From positions 1-23,543 of the forward strand of contig JADNRX010000763.1 of NCBI GenBank assembly GCA_015501595.1: DNA of 23,543 nucleotides. Reading direction: 5' to 3'. Below are positions 10,901 to 19,872 of the stretch, one piece after another. Positions within the stretch are counted from its first letter, which is position 1; every line of letters starts with the position of its first letter. Both the position numbers and the translations under genes were made by a program. The notes under the pieces are model-generated. The model did no database searches, was not told the origin of the DNA, and saw nothing but the letters and a program-made list of their open reading frames with translations. Origin of the DNA: Hymenopellis radicata. Its lineage: Eukaryota; Basidiomycota; Agaricomycetes; Agaricales; Physalacriaceae.

Positions 10901-13414
10901 TGCTGCCCAGTGCCTCACGGGCGCTTGAAGTGTCACGATTTGTGACCAACGTGACAGAACGTGACAGGATCGACGCCTCCGCGCCGTATCAGACTTAAAG
11001 TGTGTTCCCCTGCACCGATTCACTTACTTCCTTGACCAAAGTGAGTCGGTTTGTATACTGGAACACCTCTGTATTGGTTAGCAAGTACTATCACTTGTAA
11101 ATTACTCATAATATGCTGATAGTGATTTCAGACATTTCGGAAATGTCATACTTTGATTTATGTAACAAGATATATCATACGCAACGACAAAGTTCTGCAC
11201 TGCAGACATGTATTAGTATCATGCATGCATAATAAAAATCACTTTGAGGCTTAGAGACAGCTAGAAGAAGAGTTTTCATTGCGGTGTACAAATGACTAGT
11301 GGTGTACAAAGGACCGGTTATTCACTGTACCTGTCACGACGAAATACTTAGATTTAAACTCACGCGTACCGTAGACGTACCAAGTCAGCAGGAAGGCAAG
11401 GTTTATGCAAAGTGGGGAGAGCAATATAGTACTAATCGCCGCAATCGCCGCCATGCTTTCTTCCACGAGTGCTGACGGTTTCCAGGAAGCGACCTCGTAT
11501 CGCTCTCCATGTTCGGCCAAACCATTATCGTTATTAACTCCTATGATAAGGCGATAGAAATGCTTGACAAGAAGAACAGCATTTACTCGGATCGTCCTCG
11601 TATTCCAATGACCGGCGAGCTCATGGGATGCAAGATTTCGATGGGGCTGATGCCCTACGGACCGAAACTGCGCCTCTCTCGTAAGATGATGCACAAGGAA
11701 CTTGGTAGCAACAACGCAATTCGCGACTTCTTTCCTCACGAAGAATCGATGGCCAAACAGTTCGTCTCCCGGCTGCTGGAGCAACCTCAAGCATTCTTGG
11801 ATCATGTCATCATGTAGGTTGATTAAAATACAGTACTGTAGATCTTGAGCTGACTTGTCTTGCAGGCATGCAGACAGCATCATCATGAAAATCGCGTTAG
11901 TAGACTCGATAAAGCTGAGCGACGCTGGATTAAGTGCTCCTAGATATGGTTACTCTGCTACCAGTATGCAAGACAAGTTCATTGCAAATGCCGTCCGCTC
12001 CATGGAAGAGATGGGGAACGGCTGTGAGCCAACCTTCTTGGTTAACTCTATACCCGCTCGTGAGTAACATTGACCACTGGCCGTTAACTGTCCTGACCAC
12101 CTAACTCAAGTGATGAGTTATCCCGAGTATTTCCCTTGGCCCGGAACGCACTTCAAGAAGGTAGCAAAGCTGTGGCGTTCGCACTATGACGCAATGGTCA
12201 ACGAACCTTTCGAGTTCGCTAAGAGTCAAATAGTGAGTGCCTTTTTATCGGGTGCTTTGCGATCATCTCAGCGGACCATAGGCTACTGGCGTGTACGAGG
12301 AATCCTTCGTATCCAAATGGCTCTGCAAAGGCATCTCTCCAGAAGATGAAGACACCTTGAAGCATGCGACTGGCGCTATGCTCGGTGGTACGTACATCTC
12401 TGTCGTGATTTCTATTTCTGAAATGATATTGTTTCTTAGCCGGGGGAGAAACTGTCAGTTCTGCAATCTTCGTCAAGTTTGAAAGTGACACGAGCGTTCT
12501 CTAGACCGCCGTCGCACTCAATGTGTTCTTCCTCGTGATGACACTTCATCCACAAGTCCAGGAGGCTGCGCAGAAGGAACTCGATGCCGTTGTTGGACGC
12601 GACAGACTTTCCACGTTTGAAGACCGTCCCAAATTGCCTTACATCGACGCTATAGTGAAGGAGGTACTTCGTACTCGTCCCCCGGTTCCTCTCAGTCAGC
12701 ATAGCACCATGATAATGTAGTCTCATTACTGATAATACTTGCTTAGGTCTTCCTCATTCGACGACGGAGGCAGATGTACACGATGGATACTACATTCCAA
12801 AGGCCTCCATATTATTTATCAACTTCTGGTACGGTATATCTTCAGCTCTATCAGCTTGCACTAACAGCCACTCTCCTCCCTAGGAAAATGACACATGATC
12901 CTGAAATCCACCCGAACCCAGAGAATTTCGATCCTACGCGTTTCCTCGGACCTACACCCGAGCAGGATCCTGCAGAGCTAATTTTCGGGTTTGGAAGGAG
13001 GTAAGCATGCGCCAGATTGACTTTTAAGGTCCTGACAGCTCTCTCTTTAGGATTTGCCCTGGACTCCGTCTCGCTGATGCGACTCTCTTCATCACGATAG
13101 CAATGTCCCTATCACTCTTTGCCGTGAAGCCCATCGTTGAGGACGGTAAACCACAGATGCCGGTCTTCAAATATGTTAGTGGCCCTGTAAGGTAGGTCAT
13201 TGGAACTTTTGGTATATGCGATGTGTAATGACGCCACAGCAGTCGCGTTGAACCCTATCAGTGCGACATCATTCCGCGCGATGGGAAGAGAAAGCTGCTA
13301 CCGTCATTGCGCTACAGCTTAACGCTGTACACTGCGAGAGAAGGTGCTTTCGGACGTAGTGACCTAGCAGAGTCTTCTCTCTCCGAAAGACGCCATACTT
13401 GCAGTAGACGTTGA
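7914..13414 (+). CDS. Cytochrome P450 monooxygenase, with a transposon inside intron 1
   Basis: Membrane-anchored haem monooxygenase of the large basidiomycete group often labelled O-methylsterigmatocystin oxidoreductase; substrate unknown. Thirteen exons: 7914-8046, 11375-11428, 11486-11813, 11866-11895, 11944-12059, 12111-12232, 12282-12387, 12440-12453, 12505-12694, 12747-12828, 12884-13000, 13051-13191 and 13240-13414, giving 535 residues. Visible are an N-terminal anchor (residues 5-21), the proline hinge KLPPGPPG, oxygen-binding I-helix A297-G-G-E-T-T302, ExxR at E354-R357, P409-x-R411-F412, and haem loop FGFGRRICPG with ligand C433. Introns 2-12 are 48-57 nt. Intron 1 is 3,328 nt because a pogo element sits in it; without the element it would be about 70 nt. 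Every junction keeps frame. About 40 residues beyond the usual C-terminus look untypical. Exon 8 is only 14 nt. Whether the long intron is spliced in vivo is unknown. Confidence 0.88.
8063..8079 (+). repeat. Left terminal inverted repeat of the pogo element
   Basis: Reads ACCGGTCCTTTGAACAC. It matches the reverse complement of 11302-11318 at 16 of 17 positions (position 13 differs) and abuts TA at 8061-8062. Confidence 0.9.
8245..8269. repeat. Internal TIR-like palindrome in the left end of the pogo element
   Basis: TAACCGGT at 8245-8252 and ACCGGTTA at 8262-8269 form perfect 8-base inverted arms around 9 bases. The whole string also resembles the outer left end (TA plus the inverted repeat), as if a second copy of the end lay 182 bases inward. 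It could be an extra transposase-binding site or a relic of an earlier end. Confidence 0.7.
8448..10771 (-). CDS. Pogo/Fot1-type DD35D transposase (DDE_1 superfamily)
   Basis: Transposase that cuts and inserts the surrounding element. Two exons, 10771-9939 and 9891-8448, joined by a 47-nt intron, give 758 residues. The N-terminal part (about residues 45-165) resembles the paired CENP-B/Tc5-type helix-turn-helix DNA-binding domains ([18 protein letters not shown]...; [21 protein letters not shown]). The catalytic triad is D207 (WATDETGF), D317 (LLVDGHNSH) and D353 (YQGLDVAVF), with 35 residues between the last two, the hallmark DD35D spacing. After about residue 400 comes a long tail: a Ser/Pro-rich stretch, a Lys/Glu/Arg-rich probable coiled coil, and an acidic end ([11 protein letters not shown]). 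No stop or frameshift was found. The ATG at 10771 is chosen because the frame upstream to 11023 has no family resemblance. The intron position is set by a GTGAGT donor and continuous homology ([15 protein letters not shown]). Confidence 0.92.
11302..11318 (-). repeat. Right terminal inverted repeat of the pogo element
   Basis: Inverted partner of 8063-8079 and abuts TA at 11319-11320. The string GGTGTACAAA occurs twice here, at 11283-11292 and 11301-11310. Confidence 0.9.
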
Positions 13415-13569
13415 AGTTACAAACCTCGGCTGGTGGCTACTAGTCAGATTCAAGTGCACTCAGGAAACAACGAACCGTTCGTCTTTCATGTACTACTTAC
13501 TTCGGTATCATATTTCTAAACACCAACGCAGTACTATTTACAAACTTTTGACTCGAAAAGCGAACATCA

Positions 13570-15007
13570 TTAACGCCATTCATACTCAACTAATTTCATT
13601 CCTGCCTCGCGCATCATCATCAGCCGATGGTTGGTATTCTCCGATAGCTTCTGGTACGGTTTTCCACAACCAATTGTGATACCTTCAAACCCTCTGCTCT
13701 CAATCATATCCATCAACGCCACCTCATCAATATCCTGGAACCAAATAAGCTTCAATGTTTCCAGCATTGGAAGCACCTGATTATCCCGCAACTGGTTGAT
13801 CAGACCCGGTGAAATCATTTGGTACACGGGTAATGTGTGGCATGAGGTTTCCCGAAGGTCCAACAGGGCAAGTCGAGGAAGAGCTCGAACGATATTCATG
13901 ATGTCACTGCGACGAAGCGGAACCAGGTGGATTACGAGTGTTTTTAGGGAAGACATGTTGGCGAGAGAAGCGTCCGCGAGGAATCCATGAACGCTGGGGC
14001 TGAAGGGCATGCGGGCGATGTCCCCAGTATATTCCAACGTCAGGCTTTCCAGGTCCTGAAATCGGATAGAAGCGAAATATCTCCACGTATTGTTACATAA
14101 ATTGTGGTATTCGTCGAAGAAAATCTGCAGGGAAGGCAACACCAGTGACCGTGTGGGTTGCGAGAAGCGCCGTTGTCCGACGTCGCGACCTACGCGAAGA
14201 GCAAGACATTCGAGTCCCGCGAACTGGGTTATATCGTGTACGAAACATGCCTCAAAGGTTTCGACGGTAAGCTTCCGAATATTACAAAGGAGATGAGGAG
14301 AAATATGGTCTGGCGAGAGATGCTTCACGTTGGGTACGGTGAGATGGCGCAGCTTTGGGGCTACGATGCATGCGGTCTTCAAGTAAAAATCGACTCCAAT
14401 TCGGTAGGCTGAGAGCGACTGATACAGTGCTTCGTGTAGGACCAACGTCTCCAAATGCGCTAATGTCCCTTGGCCACTGAGTAGGCGAGTCGTTATATTG
14501 ATATCCGAGAAAACCTTGGATTGAATGTCGAGGTATATGCACCGAGGCATGCAAAAATGCAAGGCGTTCACTATCCTTTCTATCGAGAAACGCACTCGGT
14601 AGCGTGGCGACGACGGTGGCGTTGACGGGGGTGGTATGGAGTCCCCGAACTGATCCCGAATATAGATAGACAACAAGAGCTGCTGAGATCGTTCTGCAAA
14701 CAAGGTTATTCTGTAGCTTTCCGCCTCTGCGACGTCTTGGGTGGTGTCTTGGATGAAAAGATCAATAGACGGCTCGATGACGAGGGTGGACCAGATATGG
14801 GGATTATCGAGGGAAATTCTACGCCACCTGGAGCACACAGCTGCAAGACGAAGAGCCGCTCGGGGGCCCATGCGAGAGCAAATGCTGAATATAATAGACC
14901 AAATCTCATAGGGGACGCGAGTTATGGCACTCTCGGTTTCTACCATGTATGTGAGAATGTGGAAGGCGATGGAGTAGTGGATCACACTTACCGGTGTGCA
15001 ACGACAT
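13570..15007 (-). CDS. F-box protein of the Agaricomycete F-box/leucine-rich type
   Basis: Putative substrate receptor of an SCF ubiquitin ligase. Two exons, 15007-14992 (16 nt) and 14939-13570, joined by a 52-nt intron with GTAAGT donor, give 461 residues. The F-box lies at about residues 12-58 (TRVPYEIWSIIF...AALRLAAVCSRWRRISLDNPHIWSTLVI), followed by irregular leucine-rich repeats (repeated LESLTLEYTG, LKTLVIHLVPL, LALLDLRET, LETLKLIWF patterns), as in the large expanded family of mushroom-forming fungi. The start ATG at 15007 with a tiny first exon is preferred over the in-frame ATG at 14985, because the sequence between reads as an intron and the spliced start (MSLHTETESAITRVP) resembles relatives. 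Tail to tail with the P450 (155 bases between stops). Target unknown. Confidence 0.82.
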
Positions 15008-15477
15008 GATGGTGGTGGAAGAATAAGGCTGACTAGGCCACGGAATTCTCAATGCAGTTGGCCTTTGTTCAGCCGTCACGTTACCACCGGTACCGTCTTT
15101 GTTAATGTCCTAGTTGGGCGAACAAAAAATTGGACTGGCAGTTAGAGAAAAAGGGAATGCCATGGCATGAATCACGCAGAGAAGCGCCGTTGCCATTCCG
15201 AAGGTTGGATTCGCAATCACTGTGGGTCAAGCAATCACAACTAAGCGAGTATCGCCGGAAGTCCATACTTCGCTGGAGATCCCTGTACTGCACGACCATT
15301 CTTGGTCATTCTTTTGCCTGTGCTGTAGTCCCACTGCACTGAATGGTCTTGAAGCGATGCGATGTCCATGACGGTGGATGGGAATTGAAAGGCTGTTGAT
15401 GGCCACGTGGTCGTTCCTGTATGGCTGTGCTTGGCTGCACACTCACTGCAGTCGGCCGCTTGCTGTTGACCACGACT
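15008..15477. other. Divergent intergenic region between the F-box gene and BUD31
   Basis: About 470 bases that must contain the promoters of both genes. Open frames here (for example minus strand 15693-15241) overlap the BUD31 exons or lack any family resemblance. No clear TATA element seen. Confidence 0.4.
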
Positions 15478-16134
15478 ATGCCCAAAATCAAGACGACGAG
15501 GACAAAAAAGCCGCCGGAGGGCTACGAGGAAATCGAGGCGGTCTGTATGAATTATCAATTTCAATACAGTCAGCTTATTCGCTGGACCAACAGGTGCTCG
15601 ATGACTACGCCAAGAAGATGCGCGACGCCGAAAACGAGACTCACGAGGGAAAGCGACGGGCTGAGTCGCTGTGGCCCATAATGCGGATATCACACACGCG
15701 GTCGCGATACATCTACGAGCTTTACTACAAACGTGAGGCCATCTCTAAGGAACTGTACGACTGGCTGTTGAAGGAGGGTTATGCCGACGCAAAGTAGGTT
15801 ACCGTCTGTTGTAGCCTGTACCGCATTGCTGATGTCCGTCTAGCTTGATTGCCAAGTGGAAGAAGACTGGTTACGAGAAACTGTGTTGTATACGGTGTAT
15901 CCAGACAAGAGTGATTTCGTCTCGGTGATCAGCAGTAACGCCTGGCTAACTCCTTTCTGTTAGGATATGAATTATCAAGGCTCCACTTGTATATGTCGGG
16001 TTCCGAAAGCTCAGGTGCGGTCTGGCACAGTCGTGGAATGTGTCCATTGTGGTAAGTCCCGTGCGTGGCGCTCCAGCGATTCCTTGGCGCTGATTACCGC
16101 TTCAGGTTGCCGTGGATGTAGTTCTGACTCGTAA
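15478..16134 (+). CDS. BUD31: Pre-mRNA splicing factor BUD31 (G10 family)
   Basis: Small nuclear zinc-binding protein that belongs to the activated spliceosome. Five exons: 15478-15540, 15594-15793, 15844-15910, 15964-16051 and 16106-16134, with introns of 50-54 nt, give 148 residues, matching the family (about 144-157). Conserved blocks are [20 protein letters not shown] at the N-terminus, [55 protein letters not shown], and the C-terminal cysteine cluster ([28 protein letters not shown]) that binds zinc. All phases agree. The gene is followed in the same direction by KHA1 after about 275 bases. Confidence 0.96.
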
Positions 16135-16322
16135 TTCTTCGTTCTTGTAATATATTAGACATCTCTGTATATTGTAGTATCTTCACCGCCCTCAGCGTGA
16201 GTGCATCGCGCAGTCATGGCTCCTGATCGTTGAACTGATCCCGGTCAAGAGCAACGACTCGAATAAGGCATGATGCTTCTGTCTGACATAACCGATCATT
16301 AAGGCCACCCTTTTGCGGGTGC

Positions 16323-16328
16323 TATAAA
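16323..16328 (+). promoter_or_regulatory. TATA box candidate of KHA1
   Basis: TATAAA 82 bases before the chosen KHA1 start at 16410, in the right orientation and spacing for a fungal TATA element. No transcript data. Confidence 0.35.
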
Positions 16329-16409
16329 GTCTCCTGGATCAGACTCCATTTCACATCCTTACCCCAGGGTTTCCGCGTCCTCCCATCAGCTCTGGCAGTC
16401 TCTGGTGAT

Positions 16410-19400
16410 ATGGCGGAATTTTCACGTCGCATGAGCGATGGCGAGTACGTTCGCAGTCTCGTCAGGCGGGCAGCTTCATCGCAGGTCGCTTTCTCCTCTT
16501 ATCACTCTCCTGATGTCGTACTCATCTTCTCCTTTCACTTGTTTGTAGGGAGGCATTTTCAGTGGTGACAACCCTTCAGAATACAACGCGACTGATCCTA
16601 TTCGTATATGGGTCATTCAGGTCGGTATGTCGCTTCCAAGACACACAGCCCATTCATCACCGAACGCTTGCTCGGTTTAGTGATCATCATTGCGATGACC
16701 CAGTTCCTCGCCCTCATCTTTGGCCGGATTCGTCAGCCCCGCGTTATTGCCGAAGTCATTGGAGGTGTCTTACTAGGTCCAACCGTTATGGGTCGCATAC
16801 CTGGCTTCAAAAACGCCATATTCCCAGGTGCGTCTACACCGCACATACTCTTCTTTCTGTTAATTGACTTGTTTAACACTAGATGCGGCCATGCCACAAT
16901 TGAATCTTACTGCGACGATCGGTCTTGTCCTTTTCCTCTTCTTAGTTGGACTGGAAATCGACACACGTCTTATGAGAAGGAACATCAAGGCGGCAACTGC
17001 CGTTTCTGTCGCGGGTCTGCTTGTTCCACTTGGCCTGGGAGCTGCATTAGGCGTTGGAGTATACCGCGAGTTTATCGATCCCAAGGTCAATTTTGGATAT
17101 TTCGTGCTCTTTACAGCCGTCGCTGTTGGGATTACGGCTTTCCCAGTCTTATGTCGTATCCTCACGGAACTCAAGCTCTTGGATACCACTGTCGGGGTGG
17201 TCGTATTGTCCGCCGGAGTTGGCAATGACGTTGTTGGATGGGTCCTGCTTGCGTTAACTGTCGCTCTTGTTAATGCGTCGACCGGGCTCGTCGCATTATA
17301 CGTCCTCCTCACCAGCGTCGGCTTCGTCATATTTTTATTATTCCCCGTCAAGTGGGGATACTTATGGCTTTGCCGTCGTACAGGCAGTCTGGAGCAGGGA
17401 TCACCTACCGCCCTGATGATGACCGTTACATTGTTGATGGTTTTCATCTCTGCATTCTTCACTGATATCATTGGTGTTCATGCCATCTTCGGTGCGTCCC
17501 ATTTCATTCTTTTTGCCCGGTGCTCACAGTTTGCAGGTGGCTTTTTGGCCGGGCTCGTCATACCACATGATAATGGATTTGCGATCTCCTTAGTTGAGAA
17601 AATTGAAGATCTTGTGTCCATCCTTCTGCTGCCACTGGTACGTTCTAGGTTTGGCTAATTGATCACTTGCTCATTACTCGCAGTACTTTACTCTCTCCGG
17701 ATTGAGGACAAATCTTGGTCTCCTGGATAACGGAGTTACATGGGGGTACACCATCCTGATCTGTGTCGTGGCGTTTTTCTCGAAATTCCTTGCATGTGGA
17801 GCGGCAGCATTCGGGACAGGTTTCAACTGGCGCGAGTCTGGCGCAATTGGATCCCTCATGAGTTGCAAAGGGTCAGTAGTCCTTCACTTTTAAAGACACT
17901 CCAATGACAAGGCCTTCAGATTGGTGGAACTTATTGTGCTCAACGTTGGCCTTCAAGCAGGGGTTCTGGACACTCGAGTTTTCTCGATGTTTGTCATCCA
18001 CGCCATCATCCTGACCTTCATCACGACACCGCTCACGCTGGGCTTTTATCCATCGAAATATCGGATACACACAAAAAGTAACATGGCGAGAGATGCACCC
18101 AAGGCCGGCGGGGACAGTGAAGCTGCACCGCGACGCTCCACGTCGGAAGAAGGTTTCAAGACACGGTTTGCAGTCGTATTGGACAAAATCGAGCAGCTTC
18201 CTGCTGCTATGACTCTGGCTCAACTTCTCCATCCCTCCACGTCCACCGAGACCTTGGTCCAAGAAGACGTTGTTTCTGACTCTGAGAAACAATCGTCGCC
18301 GCACTCCGTCGGTTCCGTGCCAAAGGTCTCATCCGCCTCCTCCTCCAGGATTTCCATCGATGCTCTTCGTCTGATTGAACTCACCAATCGAACATCCGCG
18401 GTTCTCAAATCGACGGAATCAACTTCCCTTTTACAGACCGATTCCATTATCTCAATCTTCCGAACGTTCGGACAGCTTAACAAGCTGATCATCTCAGCCG
18501 CGCTATCGGTTATCCCATACGACGAGTTCCCCACCGCGATCTCCACTCATGTATCGGAAACCGAGACGGACATGGTGATTCTGCCGTGGTCTCGTGGGAC
18601 GGGCGCTACTTCCACTGTCGAAGAAGATGCGGGTAAGATCGGCGGCGCGCGCAACCCATTCGATGGTATCTTCAACAAGTCGAATACGCAGCCGCAGGAT
18701 CAGACCAGCTCCGTTGTATATGCCGAGTTCATCCGCCGAGTGTTCTTGAGCTGTCCTAGCGATGTGGCGTTATTCGTGGACCGGGGATCTAATCTCACTA
18801 CCGTTAATCAACAGTTAGTCTTGCCGTTCTTTGGTGGTCCCGATGACCGGCTGGCACTATCCTTCCTGGTGCAACTTTGCATCAATCCCGATGTGAAGGC
18901 GACTGTGGTATGGGTGGTGAAAACCGACACACCGTTGACACCACGCTCCAGCTCTGGCGATGACCTAAAGAAGCTGCAGGTTCCCGATACCGTATTGAGT
19001 CCCACAGGTCGTTCACAGACGGTTTACCATGTGAGTTGTATTTCTTGTCCTTACGGGATCGCGTAAACTAATGTTTTCGGTTAGACCGTCGCTGCTGCTG
19101 ATACAGTTTACGGCAACCAGAATACTGAGATACGCCTTGCATCCGATACTGCTGACAATATCATATGGGATCGCTACACACGGAACTCGACAACATATGC
19201 CCATAGTTCCGCAGTCCTCTCGGCACTTTCACGGATAACGTTCATGAGGCAGGATGCCTTTGAGCCCTTGCACCATGTTCTGGATCTGGTCAACGGGGAA
19301 GTATCCCAGTCTGGTCGGAATGTTATCGTTGTGACTGGACGCTCGAGGCGGATGGCGACTGAGAATCACGCACCAGAGTTGGGGCGAATCCTGGCGGAGA

Positions 19401-19522
19401 AGGGATTCACGATTGGGTCGAGTGTCTCCAAGACTGTTGGCAGTGTAGGTGCTGCTCTTGTCGCGGATGGAACGGCGGCGAGTCTATTGGTTGTGCAGGC
19501 TGCTGCTACTCACGCGAACTGA
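16410..19522 (+). CDS. KHA1: K+/H+ antiporter of the CPA2 family (KHA1 type)
   Basis: Membrane cation/proton exchanger; in yeast Kha1 acts in Golgi membranes and controls K+ and pH. Eight exons: 16410-16484, 16549-16624, 16681-16827, 16883-17491, 17537-17637, 17684-17871, 17920-19030 and 19085-19522, with introns of 45-64 nt, give 914 residues, the usual size. The Na+/H+ exchanger domain spans about residues 45-400 with some 12 hydrophobic segments. It shows [28 protein letters not shown], the ion-binding pair N214-D215 (GVGNDVVGW), GVHAIFGGFLAGL, and [16 protein letters not shown]. The C-terminal half is a soluble regulatory region with Ser-rich linkers and nucleotide-binding-like strands ([18 protein letters not shown]). 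The start is set by the spliced N-terminus ([20 protein letters not shown]), typical of the family. Exon 2 must end at 16624 (GTATGT donor) to join VIQV to VIIIAMTQF. Confidence 0.94.
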
Positions 19523-19872
19523 ATGATTGAGGACATGATGATACCAATGTAGTCAATGGCATTTAACGATTGTTAATTTGTGATATTTTATAATGTACGC
19601 TATGTACTGTACTCGTATACCGTTGACTTTCTGTCTCGCCTCACGTTCTGAGTGGTTTACAAGCCGCAGGCAAATAAGACCATCTCGTGCTGCCACGTGG
19701 TGTCCAAACGCGACGTCGAGTAATTGTTCGCGAACTGATTCACACTCTGCTTCACGCCATCGGGCTCGCCTCATTGCCCATACAAATTGTCTGCTTATTT
19801 TTATCGCACACCTCTGCCCATCAATCAGTCTTCGACTCCTGTTTAGGCTGACCAGGTCCCTGCCTTACCGCG
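19523..19872. other. Intergenic region between KHA1 and the HVA22-family gene
   Basis: About 350 bases between two plus-strand genes. Open frames on both strands (for example minus 19774-19553) show no family resemblance. It should hold the KHA1 3' end and the promoter of the next gene. Confidence 0.4.

Larger units (their letters stand above)
8063..11318 (-). mobile_element. Complete pogo/Fot1-type (Tc1/mariner superfamily) DNA transposon
   Basis: A 3,256-bp element bounded by 17-bp terminal inverted repeats with one mismatch, beginning ACCGGTCCTTTG, and flanked on both sides by the dinucleotide TA (8061-8062 and 11319-11320), the target-site duplication of this superfamily. It encodes one transposase on the minus strand with no disruption. 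Non-coding ends are about 385 bp on the left and 550 bp on the right. It lies 14 bases inside intron 1 of the P450, antisense to it. Intact frame and clean ends suggest a recent, possibly autonomous insertion. Confidence 0.9.

Noticed and set aside
172..13414. A terpenoid biosynthetic cluster made of UbiA enzyme, dehydrogenase and P450
   Set aside because: The dehydrogenase is a sugar-alcohol enzyme of primary metabolism, and IES2 lies between it and the P450. No terpene synthase, transporter or regulator was recognised, so proximity alone does not support a cluster.
14936..14985. In-frame ATG at 14985 as start of the F-box protein
   Set aside because: The stretch has a GTAAGT donor and TAG acceptor and reads as an intron; the spliced start at 15007 joins in phase.
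16860..17471. 203-codon minus-strand frame
   Set aside because: It is the antisense shadow of KHA1 exon 4, whose membrane-protein frame is clearly the real one.
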